From: Phaeovulum vinaykumarii
GTDB lineage: Bacteria > Pseudomonadota > Alphaproteobacteria > Rhodobacterales > Rhodobacteraceae
Reading direction: 5' to 3'
NCBI RefSeq assembly: GCF_900156695.1
Contig: NZ_FTOM01000002.1
Span: 682,001-746,000, forward strand
Length of the DNA stretch: 64,000 nt
The notes under the pieces are model-generated. The model was not told where the DNA came from, did not search any database, and saw only the letters and a list, made by a program, of their open reading frames with translations. Position numbers and translations under genes: made by a program. Below are positions 44,124 through 53,444 of this stretch, in pieces; within the stretch, counting starts at the first letter, position 1, and each line of letters begins with the position of its first letter.

Positions 44124-46979
44124 TCAGCCGCCGCTGGCGGCGGCGCGCGGCGGCGTGGCCAGATTGTCCGCCGCCGGGCCGGCGAAACGCGCCAGCTTCG
44201 CCAGCGCCTCGGCCGCGCTGTCTTGCAGGACATGCGCCATGCGTTCCGAGGTTTCGGCGGCGCGCAGATTGCCCAGCGCCGAGCTCTCGATCGAATTCAG
44301 ATCGGCGGCGATCTTGTTCATGACCCGGATCACCTCGGCGTCGACGGCGCTGATCTCGTCCATCAGCTCGGCGGTATGCACGGCGCTGTCGAGGATGGTG
44401 TCGAGCGCCGAATCGGTCTTGCCGATTCCCTGCGAGGTATCCAGAACCTTGGTCTCGACCGCCTCGACATGGCGTTCGATCTCGCGCGAGGTGTCGGCCG
44501 ACCGCGCCGCAAGGCCGCGCACCTCGCCGGCGACGACGGCAAAGCCCGCGCCGTGATCGCCCGCCCGCGCGGCCTCGACCGAGGCGTTGATGCTCAGGAG
44601 GTGGGTCTGTGCGGCCAGGTCGCCGATCTCGTCGAGCGAGGAATTGATCTCGCGCACGGCCTGCGCCGCCTCGGACATCCGCGCCACGGTCTCGCGCGAG
44701 ATGGCGCGGGTTTCCTCGGCCGCCTGGCGCACGGAGGTCGCGCGGCTCTGCGCGTCGCGCACGCGGCTGCCGTTGCCCGAGGTCTTCTCGACCAGCGCCC
44801 GCACGCGCGCGGACAGGTCGGTGACCATCGATTGGTTGGCGCGCGCCGCGGCCGTGACGGCATCGTTCTGGTTGAGGATGGTGTCGGCGGTTTCGCCGAC
44901 GATGCGGGTCGAGGCGGAAAGATCCGCGACAATGCCGGAGAGTTCGTCCACCATGTCGTTGACATCGCCCGCGATCTTGCGGAAGGCGCCGACATGGTCG
45001 GCCCGCATCCGCGCGTCCAGATCGCCTTGCGCGACGCGGCCCACCACCTGCGAGATATCCGACAGCCCGAAGGTGGCGATCCGGTTGATGCGATTGACGC
45101 CGTTGCACAGCTGGAACAGGAAGCCCGCGCGCCCCTCCTCGGGGAGCTGGGTGTCGAAATCGCCCGCGCTGGCCTGGCGGACGGCCTGTTCGATCTCCTC
45201 GATCACCTGGGCAATATCGGCCAGGCTGGTGTTGATCTGGGTCTGGATCGCGGCGAAGACCCCGCTTTCGGCGCCGTTGATCCGCACCGACAGGTCGCCC
45301 TGTGCCATCGCGCCGACCGAGGTCTCGATCTCGCTCAGCATGTGCTGCACCTTCTCGGCCATGTCGTCGATCGCGCGGGCCAGATCGGCGAATTCCGGGG
45401 GGATGTCCTCGGACCCGATCCGCGCGGCGAAATCGCCCTGGGCATAGCAGCCCATCACCCGTGACAGACATTCCACGAAGCTGCCGATCTGCGAGACATT
45501 CACGCTCTGGGCGCGCTCGGAGGCGTTGCGGTCGCGGATCGTGGCCATGATCTGGTTGAAGAGCGCGCCCACCTCATAGGATTCGTCGCCCGGATCGAGC
45601 GGGATATCGGCCACCTCGGCGCGCGGGTCTTCCACGATCTTGCGCATGGCGCGGACCACGTTGTCGAGCCCCAGCGGCGCGTGATGTTCGGCGATGTTGA
45701 GCCCTTCGATCTCGTCCTCGAGCGGCACCCGCAGGCCCGGCCGCCCGTCGGGGCCGCGCATCAGGACGCTGACGGTCTTGAGCACCGCGAAGGCCAGGCC
45801 AAAGGACCACAGGAACACGATCGCCACGCCCAGCGCCTGGACCCCCACCTGGGTCAGCCGGTCGGCGGCCAGAAGGGCGTCGTCGCGGGCGAAGACCCCG
45901 GTCAGGATGGTGCCCAGCGCGCCGGCAACCCCATGCACGGCCACCGCGCCCAGCGGATCGTCAAGCCGCGCGCGCCGTTCCAGCGCATTGCGCGCCAGAT
46001 AGGCCACGGTGCCCCCCGCGGCCCCGATCAGCGCCGCGGAATGAGGGCCGACCGCATCGCAGCCTGCGGTGATGGCCACCAGCCCGCCCAGCATGCCGTT
46101 GATCATGAATTCGGGCTTGTGATAGCCCTCGGTCAGGCGCCCCAGCGCGAATTGCGCCAGCCCGCCGAAGGCGCCCGCCACCATGGTGTTGGCGATGATA
46201 TGGGCGAAGGCGGGCGTGCCGGCGGTGGTTGAGCCGCCGTTGAAGCCGATCCAGCCCACCCACAGGATCATCGCGCCGAAGGTTGCCAGGATCGGGGAAT
46301 GGCCGTGCAGCTCGACCGGGCGCCCGTTCTCGTCGAACTTGCCGTGACGCGCGCCGATCACCATGATCGCGGCCAGACCGACCCAGCCGCCGACCGAATG
46401 CACCACGGTCGAGCCGGCAAAGTCGATGAAGCCCATCTGCGCCAGGAACCCGGCATCGGCGCCGTTCAGCAGCCCGCCCCAGGCCCAATGGCCCGCGACC
46501 GGATAGATCAGACAGCCGATCAGCAGCGTGCACAGGACATAGCCCAGGATCGACATCCGCTCGGCGATGGCGCCCGACACGATGGTGGCGGCGGTGCCGC
46601 AGAAGACCAGTTGGAAGACGAAGAAGGTCAGGTTCCATTCGCCTTCGGTGTTCAGGAAGGCAAGCCGGCTGTCCCAGCCGACAAAGCCGCCCAGGCTGTC
46701 GCCGAACATCATTGCAAAGCCCACGCAGCCGAAGGCCAGCGTGGACAGGATGAAGTCCAGCATGTTCTTCTGGGCGACGTTGATGCTGTTCTTGGCGCGC
46801 ACGGACCCGGCCTCGAGCAGCAGGAACCCGGCCTGCATGAAGAAGACCAGCCCCGCCGCAACCGTGGTCCACACATGGTCCAGATTGTTTTGCAGCGTGA
46901 ATCGGTCGGCTTCGGCCAGGGCCGGGACGGGCAGGGCGATCAGGCCGGCCAGCAAGATCGGTAGGGTTCGGTTTCGCAT
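44124..46979 (-). CDS. Ammonium transporter (Amt) fused to poly-HAMP and methyl-accepting chemotaxis signalling domains
   Basis: This 951-residue membrane protein is probably an ammonium chemoreceptor. After a signal peptide (about 1-22), residues 25-430 are a complete Amt: FFMQAGFLLLEAGSVRAKN, the D186 site in FIDFAGSTVVH, twin pore histidines H194 and H349 (AVHGVAG), the gate Phe in IGFNGGS (F246) and the C-terminal EIEGLNIAEH. Four HAMP-like units follow with GDFAAR, GDLSVR, GDFDTQ and GDLDAR at about 515, 561, 606 and 652. Residues 740-930 form the chemotaxis hairpin with QTHLLSINASVEAARAG. The ATG at 46979 has GGAGG upstream; longer readings overlap the ABC gene. Confidence 0.93.
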   Translation of the reverse strand: MRNRTLPILLAGLIALPVPALAEADRFTLQNNLDHVWTTVAAGLVFFMQAGFLLLEAGSVRAKNSINVAQKNMLDFILSTLAFGCVGFAMMFGDSLGGFVGWDSRLAFLNTEGEWNLTFFVFQLVFCGTAATIVSGAIAERMSILGYVLCTLLIGCLIYPVAGHWAWGGLLNGADAGFLAQMGFIDFAGSTVVHSVGGWVGLAAIMVIGARHGKFDENGRPVELHGHSPILATFGAMILWVGWIGFNGGSTTAGTPAFAHIIANTMVAGAFGGLAQFALGRLTEGYHKPEFMINGMLGGLVAITAGCDAVGPHSAALIGAAGGTVAYLARNALERRARLDDPLGAVAVHGVAGALGTILTGVFARDDALLAADRLTQVGVQALGVAIVFLWSFGLAFAVLKTVSVLMRGPDGRPGLRVPLEDEIEGLNIAEHHAPLGLDNVVRAMRKIVEDPRAEVADIPLDPGDESYEVGALFNQIMATIRDRNASERAQSVNVSQIGSFVECLSRVMGCYAQGDFAARIGSEDIPPEFADLARAIDDMAEKVQHMLSEIETSVGAMAQGDLSVRINGAESGVFAAIQTQINTSLADIAQVIEEIEQAVRQASAGDFDTQLPEEGRAGFLFQLCNGVNRINRIATFGLSDISQVVGRVAQGDLDARMRADHVGAFRKIAGDVNDMVDELSGIVADLSASTRIVGETADTILNQNDAVTAAARANQSMVTDLSARVRALVEKTSGNGSRVRDAQSRATSVRQAAEETRAISRETVARMSEAAQAVREINSSLDEIGDLAAQTHLLSINASVEAARAGDHGAGFAVVAGEVRGLAARSADTSREIERHVEAVETKVLDTSQGIGKTDSALDTILDSAVHTAELMDEISAVDAEVIRVMNKIAADLNSIESSALGNLRAAETSERMAHVLQDSAAEALAKLARFAGPAADNLATPPRAAASGG

Positions 46980-47029
46980 GGAGCCTCCGCAATTGCAGCC
47001 ACCAACGCATCGCAACCCCAAAGACGAGG

Positions 47030-47791
47030 TTAACGCCGCTCGTCGTTCAGGACGTTGGGCGCACCATTTTGCGGCTCTGCATAATTCGTGTGCAGGTTGC
47101 AAAGATAATATGCGCTTCCCGCGGCAGGCTGCGGGCGCCTGGCCTGCCTCAGCGTGCCGATGGCCGCGGCGTTCAACTGGCCGTGGTTCAGATGAACCTG
47201 ACGGTCGGCCAGGGCGGCGGCTTCCTCGGGGTCGTGGGTGACGATCAGCGCCGACATGCCCAGCCCGCGCCGCAGCCGGTCCAGCTCGTGCCAGAGGCCG
47301 CGCTTGGTGGCGCCATCCAGCGTGGCGAAGGGCTCGTCGAGCAGGATCAGCCGCGGGCGCATCGCCAGCGTGCGCGCCAGCGCCGCGCGTTGCCGCTCGC
47401 CCCCCGACAGCGTCGCAGGCCGCCGCCCCGCCCGATGCGCGATCGCGCACAGATCCAGCGTCCGGTGGATGCGCGCGGTCTGCTCGCGTCGGCTCAGCCC
47501 CGAAAAGAGAAGCGGAAGCCGCAGGTTGGCGGCCACGCTCAGATGCGGGAACAGATGCAGATCCTGGCTCATGTAGCCGATCCGGCGGGCATGGGGCGGC
47601 ACGCCGGTCAGGTCGCGCCCGGCGAAGATCACCCGCCCGCGATGCGGCAGAAGGCCGGCGATGATCTTCAGCAGCGTGCTCTTGCCCGCGCCAGAGGGGC
47701 CAAGGATCGCCAGCGCCTCGCCCGGCGCCAGGCTCAGGTCCAGCGGCGCCAGAACCGCGTTGGACACGGCCTCAAGCTGCAATCCGTGCAT
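47030..47791 (-). CDS. Molybdate/tungstate-type ABC transporter ATPase
   Basis: This 253-residue ATPase completes the second oxyanion transporter. Walker A is GPSGAGKST, then SQDLHLFPHLSVAANLRLPL, signature LSGGERQR, Walker B RLILLDEPFATLDGAT and switch His IVTHDPEEAA. It lacks the C-terminal molybdate-binding TOBE domain found in ModC; the tail is short and irregular. It overlaps the permease gene by 20 bases and ends 50 bases before the Amt chemoreceptor gene on the same strand. Confidence 0.82.
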   Translation of the reverse strand: MHGLQLEAVSNAVLAPLDLSLAPGEALAILGPSGAGKSTLLKIIAGLLPHRGRVIFAGRDLTGVPPHARRIGYMSQDLHLFPHLSVAANLRLPLLFSGLSRREQTARIHRTLDLCAIAHRAGRRPATLSGGERQRAALARTLAMRPRLILLDEPFATLDGATKRGLWHELDRLRRGLGMSALIVTHDPEEAAALADRQVHLNHGQLNAAAIGTLRQARRPQPAAGSAYYLCNLHTNYAEPQNGAPNVLNDERR

Positions 47792-48593
47792 GGGGATCCT
47801 CGTCGTGCAGGGGGTCGGGTTTCTCGGCGCTGAGCAGGCGCAGCGCCAGCAACAGCGCAAAGGCCAGCGCCAGCAGCACCAGCGCACAGGCAATGGCGAT
47901 GTCGATGCGCCCGCTGGCCATGTTCAGATAGACCGCCATCGGCAGGGTCTCGGTGTGCAGCCTTGTCGCCCCGGCGACCATGAGCGTCGCGCCGAACTCG
48001 CCCAATGCGCGCGCCCAGCCCAGCACCGCCGCCGCCATCAGCGCGCGCCCCGCGATCGGGATCTCGACCAGAAGGAACCGCCAGAAGGGCGGCACGCCCA
48101 GGGTGGCGGCGCTGTCGCCATAGCCGCGGTCGACCGCGCCGAAGGCCGCGCGCGCGGCCCGCACGATCACCGAGGTGGCGATATAGGTCTGGGCCAGGAT
48201 CACGCCCGCGGGCGAGAACAGGATCTCGACCCCCAGCCCCGACAGCGCGCGGCCTGCCGGGGCCTCGTGGCCCAGCAGAAGCATCAGCCCGATGCCCGCG
48301 ACCAGGGGCGGCGTGACCATCGGCAGGTCCAGCACCGTCTCGACCAGCGCCTTGCCGCGAAACCGCCGGCGCGCGATCAGCCAGGCCGTGGGCACCCCCA
48401 GCAGCAGCGCAAGCCCCAGCGCCGTCAGCGAGGCCCGCAGCGACAAGCCGACCGCAAAGCGCGTCTCGGGGGCGGCCAGCGCCTCGATCAGGCTGGCGGG
48501 TGGCAGCTCGGCGATCAGGGCGCCCAGCGCGCCCAGGATCGTGGCCACCACCGCCACCAGCGGCACCCAGACCAGAAGGGCCAGCCCTGGCAT
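47772..48593 (-). CDS. Molybdate/tungstate-type ABC transporter permease
   Basis: This 273-residue inner-membrane permease of the ModB/CysT group has six TM helices. Visible strings are LSLRASLTALGLALLLGVPTAW, VLDLPMVTPPLVAGIGLMLLLG, the coupling EAA-like loop in GDSAATLGVPPFWRFLLVEIPI and ARALGEFGATLMVAG, the GEFG motif being typical of molybdate/sulfate permeases. It starts four bases after the binding-protein stop. Substrate is inferred from the partner binding protein and the neighbouring mod operon. Confidence 0.85.
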   Translation of the reverse strand: MPGLALLVWVPLVAVVATILGALGALIAELPPASLIEALAAPETRFAVGLSLRASLTALGLALLLGVPTAWLIARRRFRGKALVETVLDLPMVTPPLVAGIGLMLLLGHEAPAGRALSGLGVEILFSPAGVILAQTYIATSVIVRAARAAFGAVDRGYGDSAATLGVPPFWRFLLVEIPIAGRALMAAAVLGWARALGEFGATLMVAGATRLHTETLPMAVYLNMASGRIDIAIACALVLLALAFALLLALRLLSAEKPDPLHDEDPHARIAA

Positions 48594-48597
48594 CGGC

Positions 48598-49431
48598 CTA
48601 GTCCGCCGGCGCCGCAAAGCCTGCCGCGGCAAAGGCGGCCTGCCCGCGCGGCGAGGCCAGGAAGGCCACGAATTCCGCCGCCCGCGCGGGGTCGGTCGCG
48701 CTGGACAGGACGCCCGCGGTGATCTCCTCGGGGGTGTAGCAGGCCAGCGGGATGGCCACGATCCGGATCTTGTCGCCATGCGGGCGCGCGGCCGAAACCG
48801 ACAGGATCGCGGCATCCACATTGCCTTGCGCCACATGCAGCGCCAGCTGTTGCAGCGTGGTGGTGCGCACCACCGTATTGGCGCGGATCGCGGCCGCGTC
48901 ACCGCAGCGGTCCATGATCTCGTCGGCGGTGCGGCCCAGCGCCATCGCCTGCGGATCGCCCAGCGCCAGCCGCAGCCCCGGCTGCGCCAGATCGGCCACG
49001 CCGGTGATGGCACCGGCGCGTGCGGGCGTCACCCCGATCGCGGCGGCATGGATGCCCAGCGCGACCACCCCCGAGATCCGCCCCTCGGCCGCCAGCTTGT
49101 CCGAGAAGAACCGCGTTCCGGCCAGGAAGACATCGCCCCGTCCGGTGGTGCGCGCGCGCGCCAGGATCTGGCCGGTGCCGCCGTATTCCAGCGCGATCCG
49201 GGTGCCGGTCTCGGCCTCGAAGGCCTGGGCCAGGGGCTCGACCGCGGGGCGCAGACCGGCGCCGGAATAGACGTGGAGCACCGGGCTTTCGGCCCATGCG
49301 CCCGCGGGCAAAGCCAGCGCCAGCGCGACCGAGAAGAGGGCGGCCAGCCGCAGGACCGCGCGGCGGGATGTGGCGCGCGGGCGGGGGGTCTTCAGGCGGG
49401 GGGAACCGGGGGCGGGGGGCGTGGTTTGCAT
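48598..49431 (-). CDS. Molybdate/tungstate-type substrate-binding protein of a second ABC transporter
   Basis: This 277-residue exported protein has a twin-Arg-like basic start (TSRRAVLRLAALFSVALALALPAGAWA) and a ModA/WtpA-like mature part: LHVYSGAGLRPAVEPLAQAFEAETG, EYGGTGQILAR and GDVFLAGTRFFSDKL. The oxyanion could be molybdate, tungstate or a related ion; WtpA, TupA and R. capsulatus Mor proteins are the alternatives I considered. It is 162 bases downstream of modC on the same strand and is followed by its own permease and ATPase. No Mo-box-like site is evident in that gap. Confidence 0.75.
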   Translation of the reverse strand: MQTTPPAPGSPRLKTPRPRATSRRAVLRLAALFSVALALALPAGAWAESPVLHVYSGAGLRPAVEPLAQAFEAETGTRIALEYGGTGQILARARTTGRGDVFLAGTRFFSDKLAAEGRISGVVALGIHAAAIGVTPARAGAITGVADLAQPGLRLALGDPQAMALGRTADEIMDRCGDAAAIRANTVVRTTTLQQLALHVAQGNVDAAILSVSAARPHGDKIRIVAIPLACYTPEEITAGVLSSATDPARAAEFVAFLASPRGQAAFAAAGFAAPAD

Positions 49432-49593
49432 CGGGAGCGGTCCTTCGGGTTGGGGCGGCGCATGTCAGGCGGGCACAGCTTGCGCGTGCATGCCCAGGCC
49501 GCAACAGCCCTGCGGCGGGGCCTTGGGCCATCACCGGGGCGGGAGGGGTCGGGAGATCGGGGAGCGCCCGGAGCGGGGCGCGCGCAGAGTGCC

Positions 49594-50709
49594 TCAGGGC
49601 GGCGGCACAGGCTCCGAAGGCGCGATGTCGCGCGCGGGATCGGCCAGAGACACCGCCTTGAGCCGGGCCACGACCGTCTCGCCCGCGCGCAGCGCCAGCC
49701 GGTCCCAGGACTTGCGCGACACCCGCGCCAGAAGGGCGGCACCGTGGCCGTCCTCGCCCAGCCGCAGGCGCACCGTGACCTGATGATCCGAGGTCTGTTC
49801 GGCCCCCTCGATGCGGGCGGGCAGCGCGTTCAGGATGGTGGTGTCGGCCGGCGCATGGCGGCCGAGGCTGACGTCGCTGGCCGGCACCCGCACCCGCCGG
49901 CGCATCCCCAGCGGCCCGAGATTTCCGGGAACGACCAGGCTGCCGCCCGGCACCGAAATTTCCGAAAGGCCATAGTCGGGGTCGGTCCCGATCACCGCGC
50001 CCTCCAGCACCGCGGCCGGCTCGGGCATGTGGATCAGCGGCAACGCCGGGTCGGCCAGAAGCTCGGCCAGCGGGCCTTGCGCGCGCACGCGCCCGGCCTC
50101 CATCAGCACCAGCGTATCGGCCAGCCGCTCGACCTCGGCGATGTCGTGGCTGATGTAGATGACCGGGATCGACAGGCTGGCATGCAGCCGTTCGAGATAG
50201 GGCAGGATCTCGTCCTTGGACATGCGGTCGAGCGCCGAGAGCGGCTCGTCCATCAGCAGGAGACGCGGCTGGGACAGGAGCGCGCGCCCGATCGCCACGC
50301 GCTGACGCTCGCCGCCCGACAAAAGCGGCACCGGCCGGTCAAAGAGCGGCGCGATCCCCAGCAGATCGACCACCTCCTCAAGCCCGATCTGCGCCGGGCC
50401 GCGATGGCGGCGCAGCCCGAAGGTCAGGTTGGACTGGACCGACAGATGGGGAAAGAGGCTGGCCTCCTGAAAGACATAGCCAATGGCGCGCCGATGCGGC
50501 GGCACGAAGCGGCGGCCGTCCTGCCAGACCTCTTCGTTGACGCGCAGCCGGCCCCCCGGCAGCCGCATCAGCCCGGCGATGCCGCGCAGGACGGTGGTCT
50601 TGCCGCAGCCCGACGGCCCGAAGAGCGCAGTGATCCCGCGCGCCGGGACGCGGAAGGCGGCGTCCAGCGCGAAGCTGCCCAGACGGCCCGAGAAGGCGGC
50701 CTCGATCAT
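49594..50709 (-). CDS. modC: Molybdate ABC transporter ATPase ModC
   Basis: This 371-residue molybdate importer ATPase has Walker [11 protein letters not shown]-loop [20 protein letters not shown], signature LSGGERQR, Walker [14 protein letters not shown], switch His [13 protein letters not shown] and a C-terminal TOBE/Mop domain ([21 protein letters not shown] and [14 protein letters not shown]), which is specific to ModC and may sense molybdate. The ATG at 50709 overlaps the modB stop (ATGA). modD, present in the R. capsulatus operon, is not found here. Confidence 0.93.
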   Translation of the reverse strand: MIEAAFSGRLGSFALDAAFRVPARGITALFGPSGCGKTTVLRGIAGLMRLPGGRLRVNEEVWQDGRRFVPPHRRAIGYVFQEASLFPHLSVQSNLTFGLRRHRGPAQIGLEEVVDLLGIAPLFDRPVPLLSGGERQRVAIGRALLSQPRLLLMDEPLSALDRMSKDEILPYLERLHASLSIPVIYISHDIAEVERLADTLVLMEAGRVRAQGPLAELLADPALPLIHMPEPAAVLEGAVIGTDPDYGLSEISVPGGSLVVPGNLGPLGMRRRVRVPASDVSLGRHAPADTTILNALPARIEGAEQTSDHQVTVRLRLGEDGHGAALLARVSRKSWDRLALRAGETVVARLKAVSLADPARDIAPSEPVPPP

Positions 50710-51389
50710 CGCTTGCCCCCGTTCAGCCGCCGCTCGATCAGCATCATCGCCAGGATGACCACGAAGGACAGCCCCAGCATGCCGCCGGCCAGCACATGCG
50801 CCTTGCCCCATTGCAGCGTCTCGACATAATCGAAGATGGTCACCGACAGCACCTTGGTTTCACCGGGGATGCCGCCCCCGATCATCAGCACCACGCCGAA
50901 TTCGCCGACCGTATGGGCAAAGCCCAGGATCGCGCCGGTGAAGATGCCGGGCGCCGCCAGCGGCAGCGCCACGGTGAAGAACGCGTCCCAGGGCGAGGCC
51001 CGCAGCGTCGCGGCCACCTCCATCGGGCGCGGGCCCATCGCCTCGAAGGCGTTGCGGATCGGGTTGACCACGAAGGGCAGCGAATAGACCACCGAGCCCA
51101 CCACCAGCCCCTCGAAGGTGAAGGACAGCTTGCGCCCCAGGATCGCCGTCAGCGGCGAATGCGGGCCCATGGCGATCAGCAGATAGAAGCCCAGCACCGT
51201 GGGCGGCAGCACGATCGGCAGCGACACGAGCGTGGCGACGACCTCCTTCCAGAGGCCGCCCGCCCGTGACAGCCACCACGCCAGAGGGGTTCCCACCAGC
51301 AGCAGGACCAGCGTCGTGACCGTTGCCAGCTTCAGCGTCAGCAACAGCGTCTCGATCATGGCCGCGTCGAAGAGAACCCCTTCTGTCAT
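50706..51389 (-). CDS. modB: Molybdate ABC transporter permease ModB
   Basis: This 227-residue inner-membrane permease has about five TM helices, normal for ModB. Strings include [42 protein letters not shown], the coupling loop [21 protein letters not shown] and [16 protein letters not shown]. It lies seven bases after modA and is coupled to modC by an ATGA overlap. Confidence 0.94.
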   Translation of the reverse strand: MTEGVLFDAAMIETLLLTLKLATVTTLVLLLVGTPLAWWLSRAGGLWKEVVATLVSLPIVLPPTVLGFYLLIAMGPHSPLTAILGRKLSFTFEGLVVGSVVYSLPFVVNPIRNAFEAMGPRPMEVAATLRASPWDAFFTVALPLAAPGIFTGAILGFAHTVGEFGVVLMIGGGIPGETKVLSVTIFDYVETLQWGKAHVLAGGMLGLSFVVILAMMLIERRLNGGKR

Positions 51390-51396
51390 CCGTCTC

Positions 51397-52167
51397 TCAC
51401 TCGCCCGTGCCGTAGCCGTATTTCTCGATGATGGCCCGCGCTTGCGGCCCCTTCAGGAAGTCGACGAAGGCCAGCGCGGCCTCGCTGTCGGCGCCCTTGT
51501 TCAACAGGACCGCATCCTGACGGATCGGGCTGTAGAGATCTTGCGGAATCGTCCAGCGCGAACCGGTTTCATCGCCGACCACCTGCGAAAGCGCCACGAA
51601 ACCCATCGTCGCATTGCCGGTCGCCACGAATTGATGCGTCTGGCTGATGCTCTTGCCCTGCACGAGACGCGGCGCCAGCGTCTGGGCCACGCCCAGCGCC
51701 TCCATCACCTCGACGGCGGCCGCGCCATAGGGGGCGGTGACCGGATCGGCCAGGGCGATGTGATCGGTCCCTTCGGCCTTCAGCGCGGCCTCGGTGCCGT
51801 CGATCAGGGTGGGGTCGGCGCTCCACAGCACCAGCTTGCCCACCGCATAGGTGAAGCGCGAGCCGGGCACGGCCAGCCCGTCGGCCTCGGCCTTTTCGGG
51901 GCGGGCCTGGTCGGCGGCCAGGAACACCTCGAAGGGCGCGTCCTGGGTGATCTGGGCATAAAGCTGGCCGGTCGAGCCGAAGCTGAAGGTGACCGCGTGG
52001 CCCGTCGCGGCGGTGAAGGCGGCGCCGATCTCGGTCGCGGCATCGGTGAAATTGGCGGCCACGGCGGCGATGGTTTCGGCCGCGCGCGCCGGCGCACCCA
52101 GGACGAGGAGGGCGGCCAGCGCGGCGGAACCGGCCCGCAGGGAGAGCTTGGCGAAGGTCATGAACAT
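51397..52167 (-). CDS. modA: Periplasmic molybdate-binding protein ModA
   Basis: This 256-residue protein has a signal peptide ending in APARA and binds molybdate or tungstate. The mature start [21 protein letters not shown], then [27 protein letters not shown], follows ModA, with serine and backbone groups at the FGSTGQ loop expected to hold the oxyanion. [19 protein letters not shown] is also typical. I use the ATG at 52167, preceded by GAAAGGAC; a second ATG two codons later is equally readable. It is preceded by mopA on the same strand. Confidence 0.93.
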   Translation of the reverse strand: MFMTFAKLSLRAGSAALAALLVLGAPARAAETIAAVAANFTDAATEIGAAFTAATGHAVTFSFGSTGQLYAQITQDAPFEVFLAADQARPEKAEADGLAVPGSRFTYAVGKLVLWSADPTLIDGTEAALKAEGTDHIALADPVTAPYGAAAVEVMEALGVAQTLAPRLVQGKSISQTHQFVATGNATMGFVALSQVVGDETGSRWTIPQDLYSPIRQDAVLLNKGADSEAALAFVDFLKGPQARAIIEKYGYGTGE

Positions 52168-52235
52168 TGTCCTTTCTGTCGGGGGAAGGAGGGGGGCGAT
52201 TTCGGAGAACGGCTTCAGCGTTCGGCGTTCGGCGT

Positions 52236-53057
52236 TCAGGGCATGGCCAGGATGACGTGGCTGGCCTTGAAGAGCGCGGTGGCCGCGGTTCCTTCGGTCA
52301 GGCCCATCGTCTCGGCGCTGTGGCGGGTGACGATGGCGGTCAGGGTCTTGCCCGCGCCCAGATCCAGCGTGATCTCGCTGTTGATGGGGCCGTCGGTGCG
52401 CCCCGCGACGGTGCCCGCCAGCCGGTTGCAGGCCGACACGCGCCCGCCATCGCCCGTGGCCAGCATCACGAAGCTGGCCTTGATCAGGGCAAAGACCTCG
52501 GTTCCGGGCGCCAGGCCCATGTCCTCGGCGCTGCGCTCGGTGATGACGGCGCGCAGCTCCTGGCCGTCGCTGAAGGCCAGGTCGATCTCGGCGTTGACGG
52601 TGCCCTGGCGGACCCCGGTCACGGTGCAGCGGAAGGTGTTGCGGGTGCTGGTCTGCATCATCAAGCTCCACAAGGTGTCGATCGTGCCGCCCGGCTGGCG
52701 CGTCAGCCCCCTGTCAAAGGCGGCAAGGCTTTTCGACAGCGACGCCTCGAGCAGCACGAAGCCCTCGATCAGGGCGCGGCCGGCGCCGGTGACGCGCGTG
52801 CCGCCGCCTGCGCGCCCGCCGGGGGCGGCCTCGACCAGCGGTTCGGCAAAGAGGTTGTTGAGCGTGCCCACCGCGTCCCAGGCGGCCTTGTAGGACAGGC
52901 CCAGCTCGCGCGCGGCGCCCGCGATCGAGCCGTGGGTCTCGATGGCGCGCAACAGCCGGATGCGCTCGCTGCCGACCTTGCCGGCGCCTTCGCGCTGGAG
53001 CGACAGCCCCGCGCGCAGACGGCTTTCGGGCAGGGAAACGGGGGTGGGGCGGTTCAT
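52236..53057 (-). CDS. mopA: Molybdenum-dependent transcriptional regulator MopA (ModE type)
   Basis: This 273-residue ModE-like regulator has an N-terminal winged helix (about 25-100; GSIAGAARELGLSYKAAWDAV is the recognition region) and two Mop domains (about 130-270; TSTRNTFRCTVTGV and SACNRLAGTVAGR) that bind molybdate. It heads the modABC genes, as R. capsulatus mopA does. In that species MopA and MopB repress the alternative-nitrogenase gene anfA when Mo is present and MopA activates mop. I assign mopA by position; mopA and mopB could be swapped by sequence alone. Confidence 0.88.
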   Translation of the reverse strand: MNRPTPVSLPESRLRAGLSLQREGAGKVGSERIRLLRAIETHGSIAGAARELGLSYKAAWDAVGTLNNLFAEPLVEAAPGGRAGGGTRVTGAGRALIEGFVLLEASLSKSLAAFDRGLTRQPGGTIDTLWSLMMQTSTRNTFRCTVTGVRQGTVNAEIDLAFSDGQELRAVITERSAEDMGLAPGTEVFALIKASFVMLATGDGGRVSACNRLAGTVAGRTDGPINSEITLDLGAGKTLTAIVTRHSAETMGLTEGTAATALFKASHVILAMP

Positions 53058-53074
53058 GTGCGGTGTCACGGTGT

Positions 53075-53099
53075 CGTTGTATGGTTCGCCTATATCGCG
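53075..53099. promoter_or_regulatory. Candidate Mo-box 1 (mopA side)
   Basis: CGTTGTATG - 7 bases - TATATCGCG, a 9-7-9 imperfect inverted repeat like the ModE consensus CGTTATAT/ATATAACG. It lies 18 bases upstream of the mopA start codon. Confidence 0.6.
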
Positions 53100-53127
53100 G
53101 TGGCTGCGGCGGTGAATGCAAGCCATC

Positions 53128-53152
53128 CGCTGTGAGTTTGGACTATATAGCG
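53128..53152. promoter_or_regulatory. Candidate Mo-box 2 (mopA-mop intergenic)
   Basis: CGCTGTGAG - 7 bases - TATATAGCG, with the same 25-bp design as box 1. It lies 70 bases upstream of mopA and about 290 bases upstream of mop. Confidence 0.55.
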
Positions 53153-53324
53153 TTTCGAGGTGACGTTCCGACGCAGCAAACCGGGGGCGCGGGGGCAAGA
53201 ATTGGGCGCGTTCCCGAAACGTGCCCAATTCCTGGGCGGCACCGGAATGGCCCGTGCGATTCCCCCGCCCCGCGTGCACCGATCACGACAGCCGCCGCAG
53301 GCCCCGCGCCGCGCCGCCGCCGGG

Positions 53325-53349
53325 CGTTATGTAAGTTTTTCTCATATTG
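53325..53349 (+). promoter_or_regulatory. Candidate Mo-box 3 (mop side)
   Basis: CGTTATGTA - 7 bases - CTCATATTG, about 95 bases upstream of the mop start. The left half is close to the ModE consensus and the right half is weak. In R. capsulatus, mop is activated by MopA through such a site. Confidence 0.45.
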
Positions 53350-53444
53350 CAAAGCAGGTTGCGGGGCAGAAGATGTCCGCAGGCCGCCCTGTCGCGGCCC
53401 GGTCTGCCGGTTGGGCCGGCAGGCCCGATGAAAGGAGAATTCCC

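Noticed and set aside
46980-47450. Extension of the Amt chemoreceptor frame upstream to 47450
   Set aside because: The extra 157 residues are Arg/Ala-rich without Amt similarity, lie antiparallel in quality to the ABC ATPase coded in the same DNA, and the signal peptide with GGAGG site begins at 46979.
49564-49581. Hairpin GCGCCC/GGGCGC between modC and the second binding-protein gene as a terminator
   Set aside because: A 6-bp stem without a T-run; such pairs are common by chance at this GC content.
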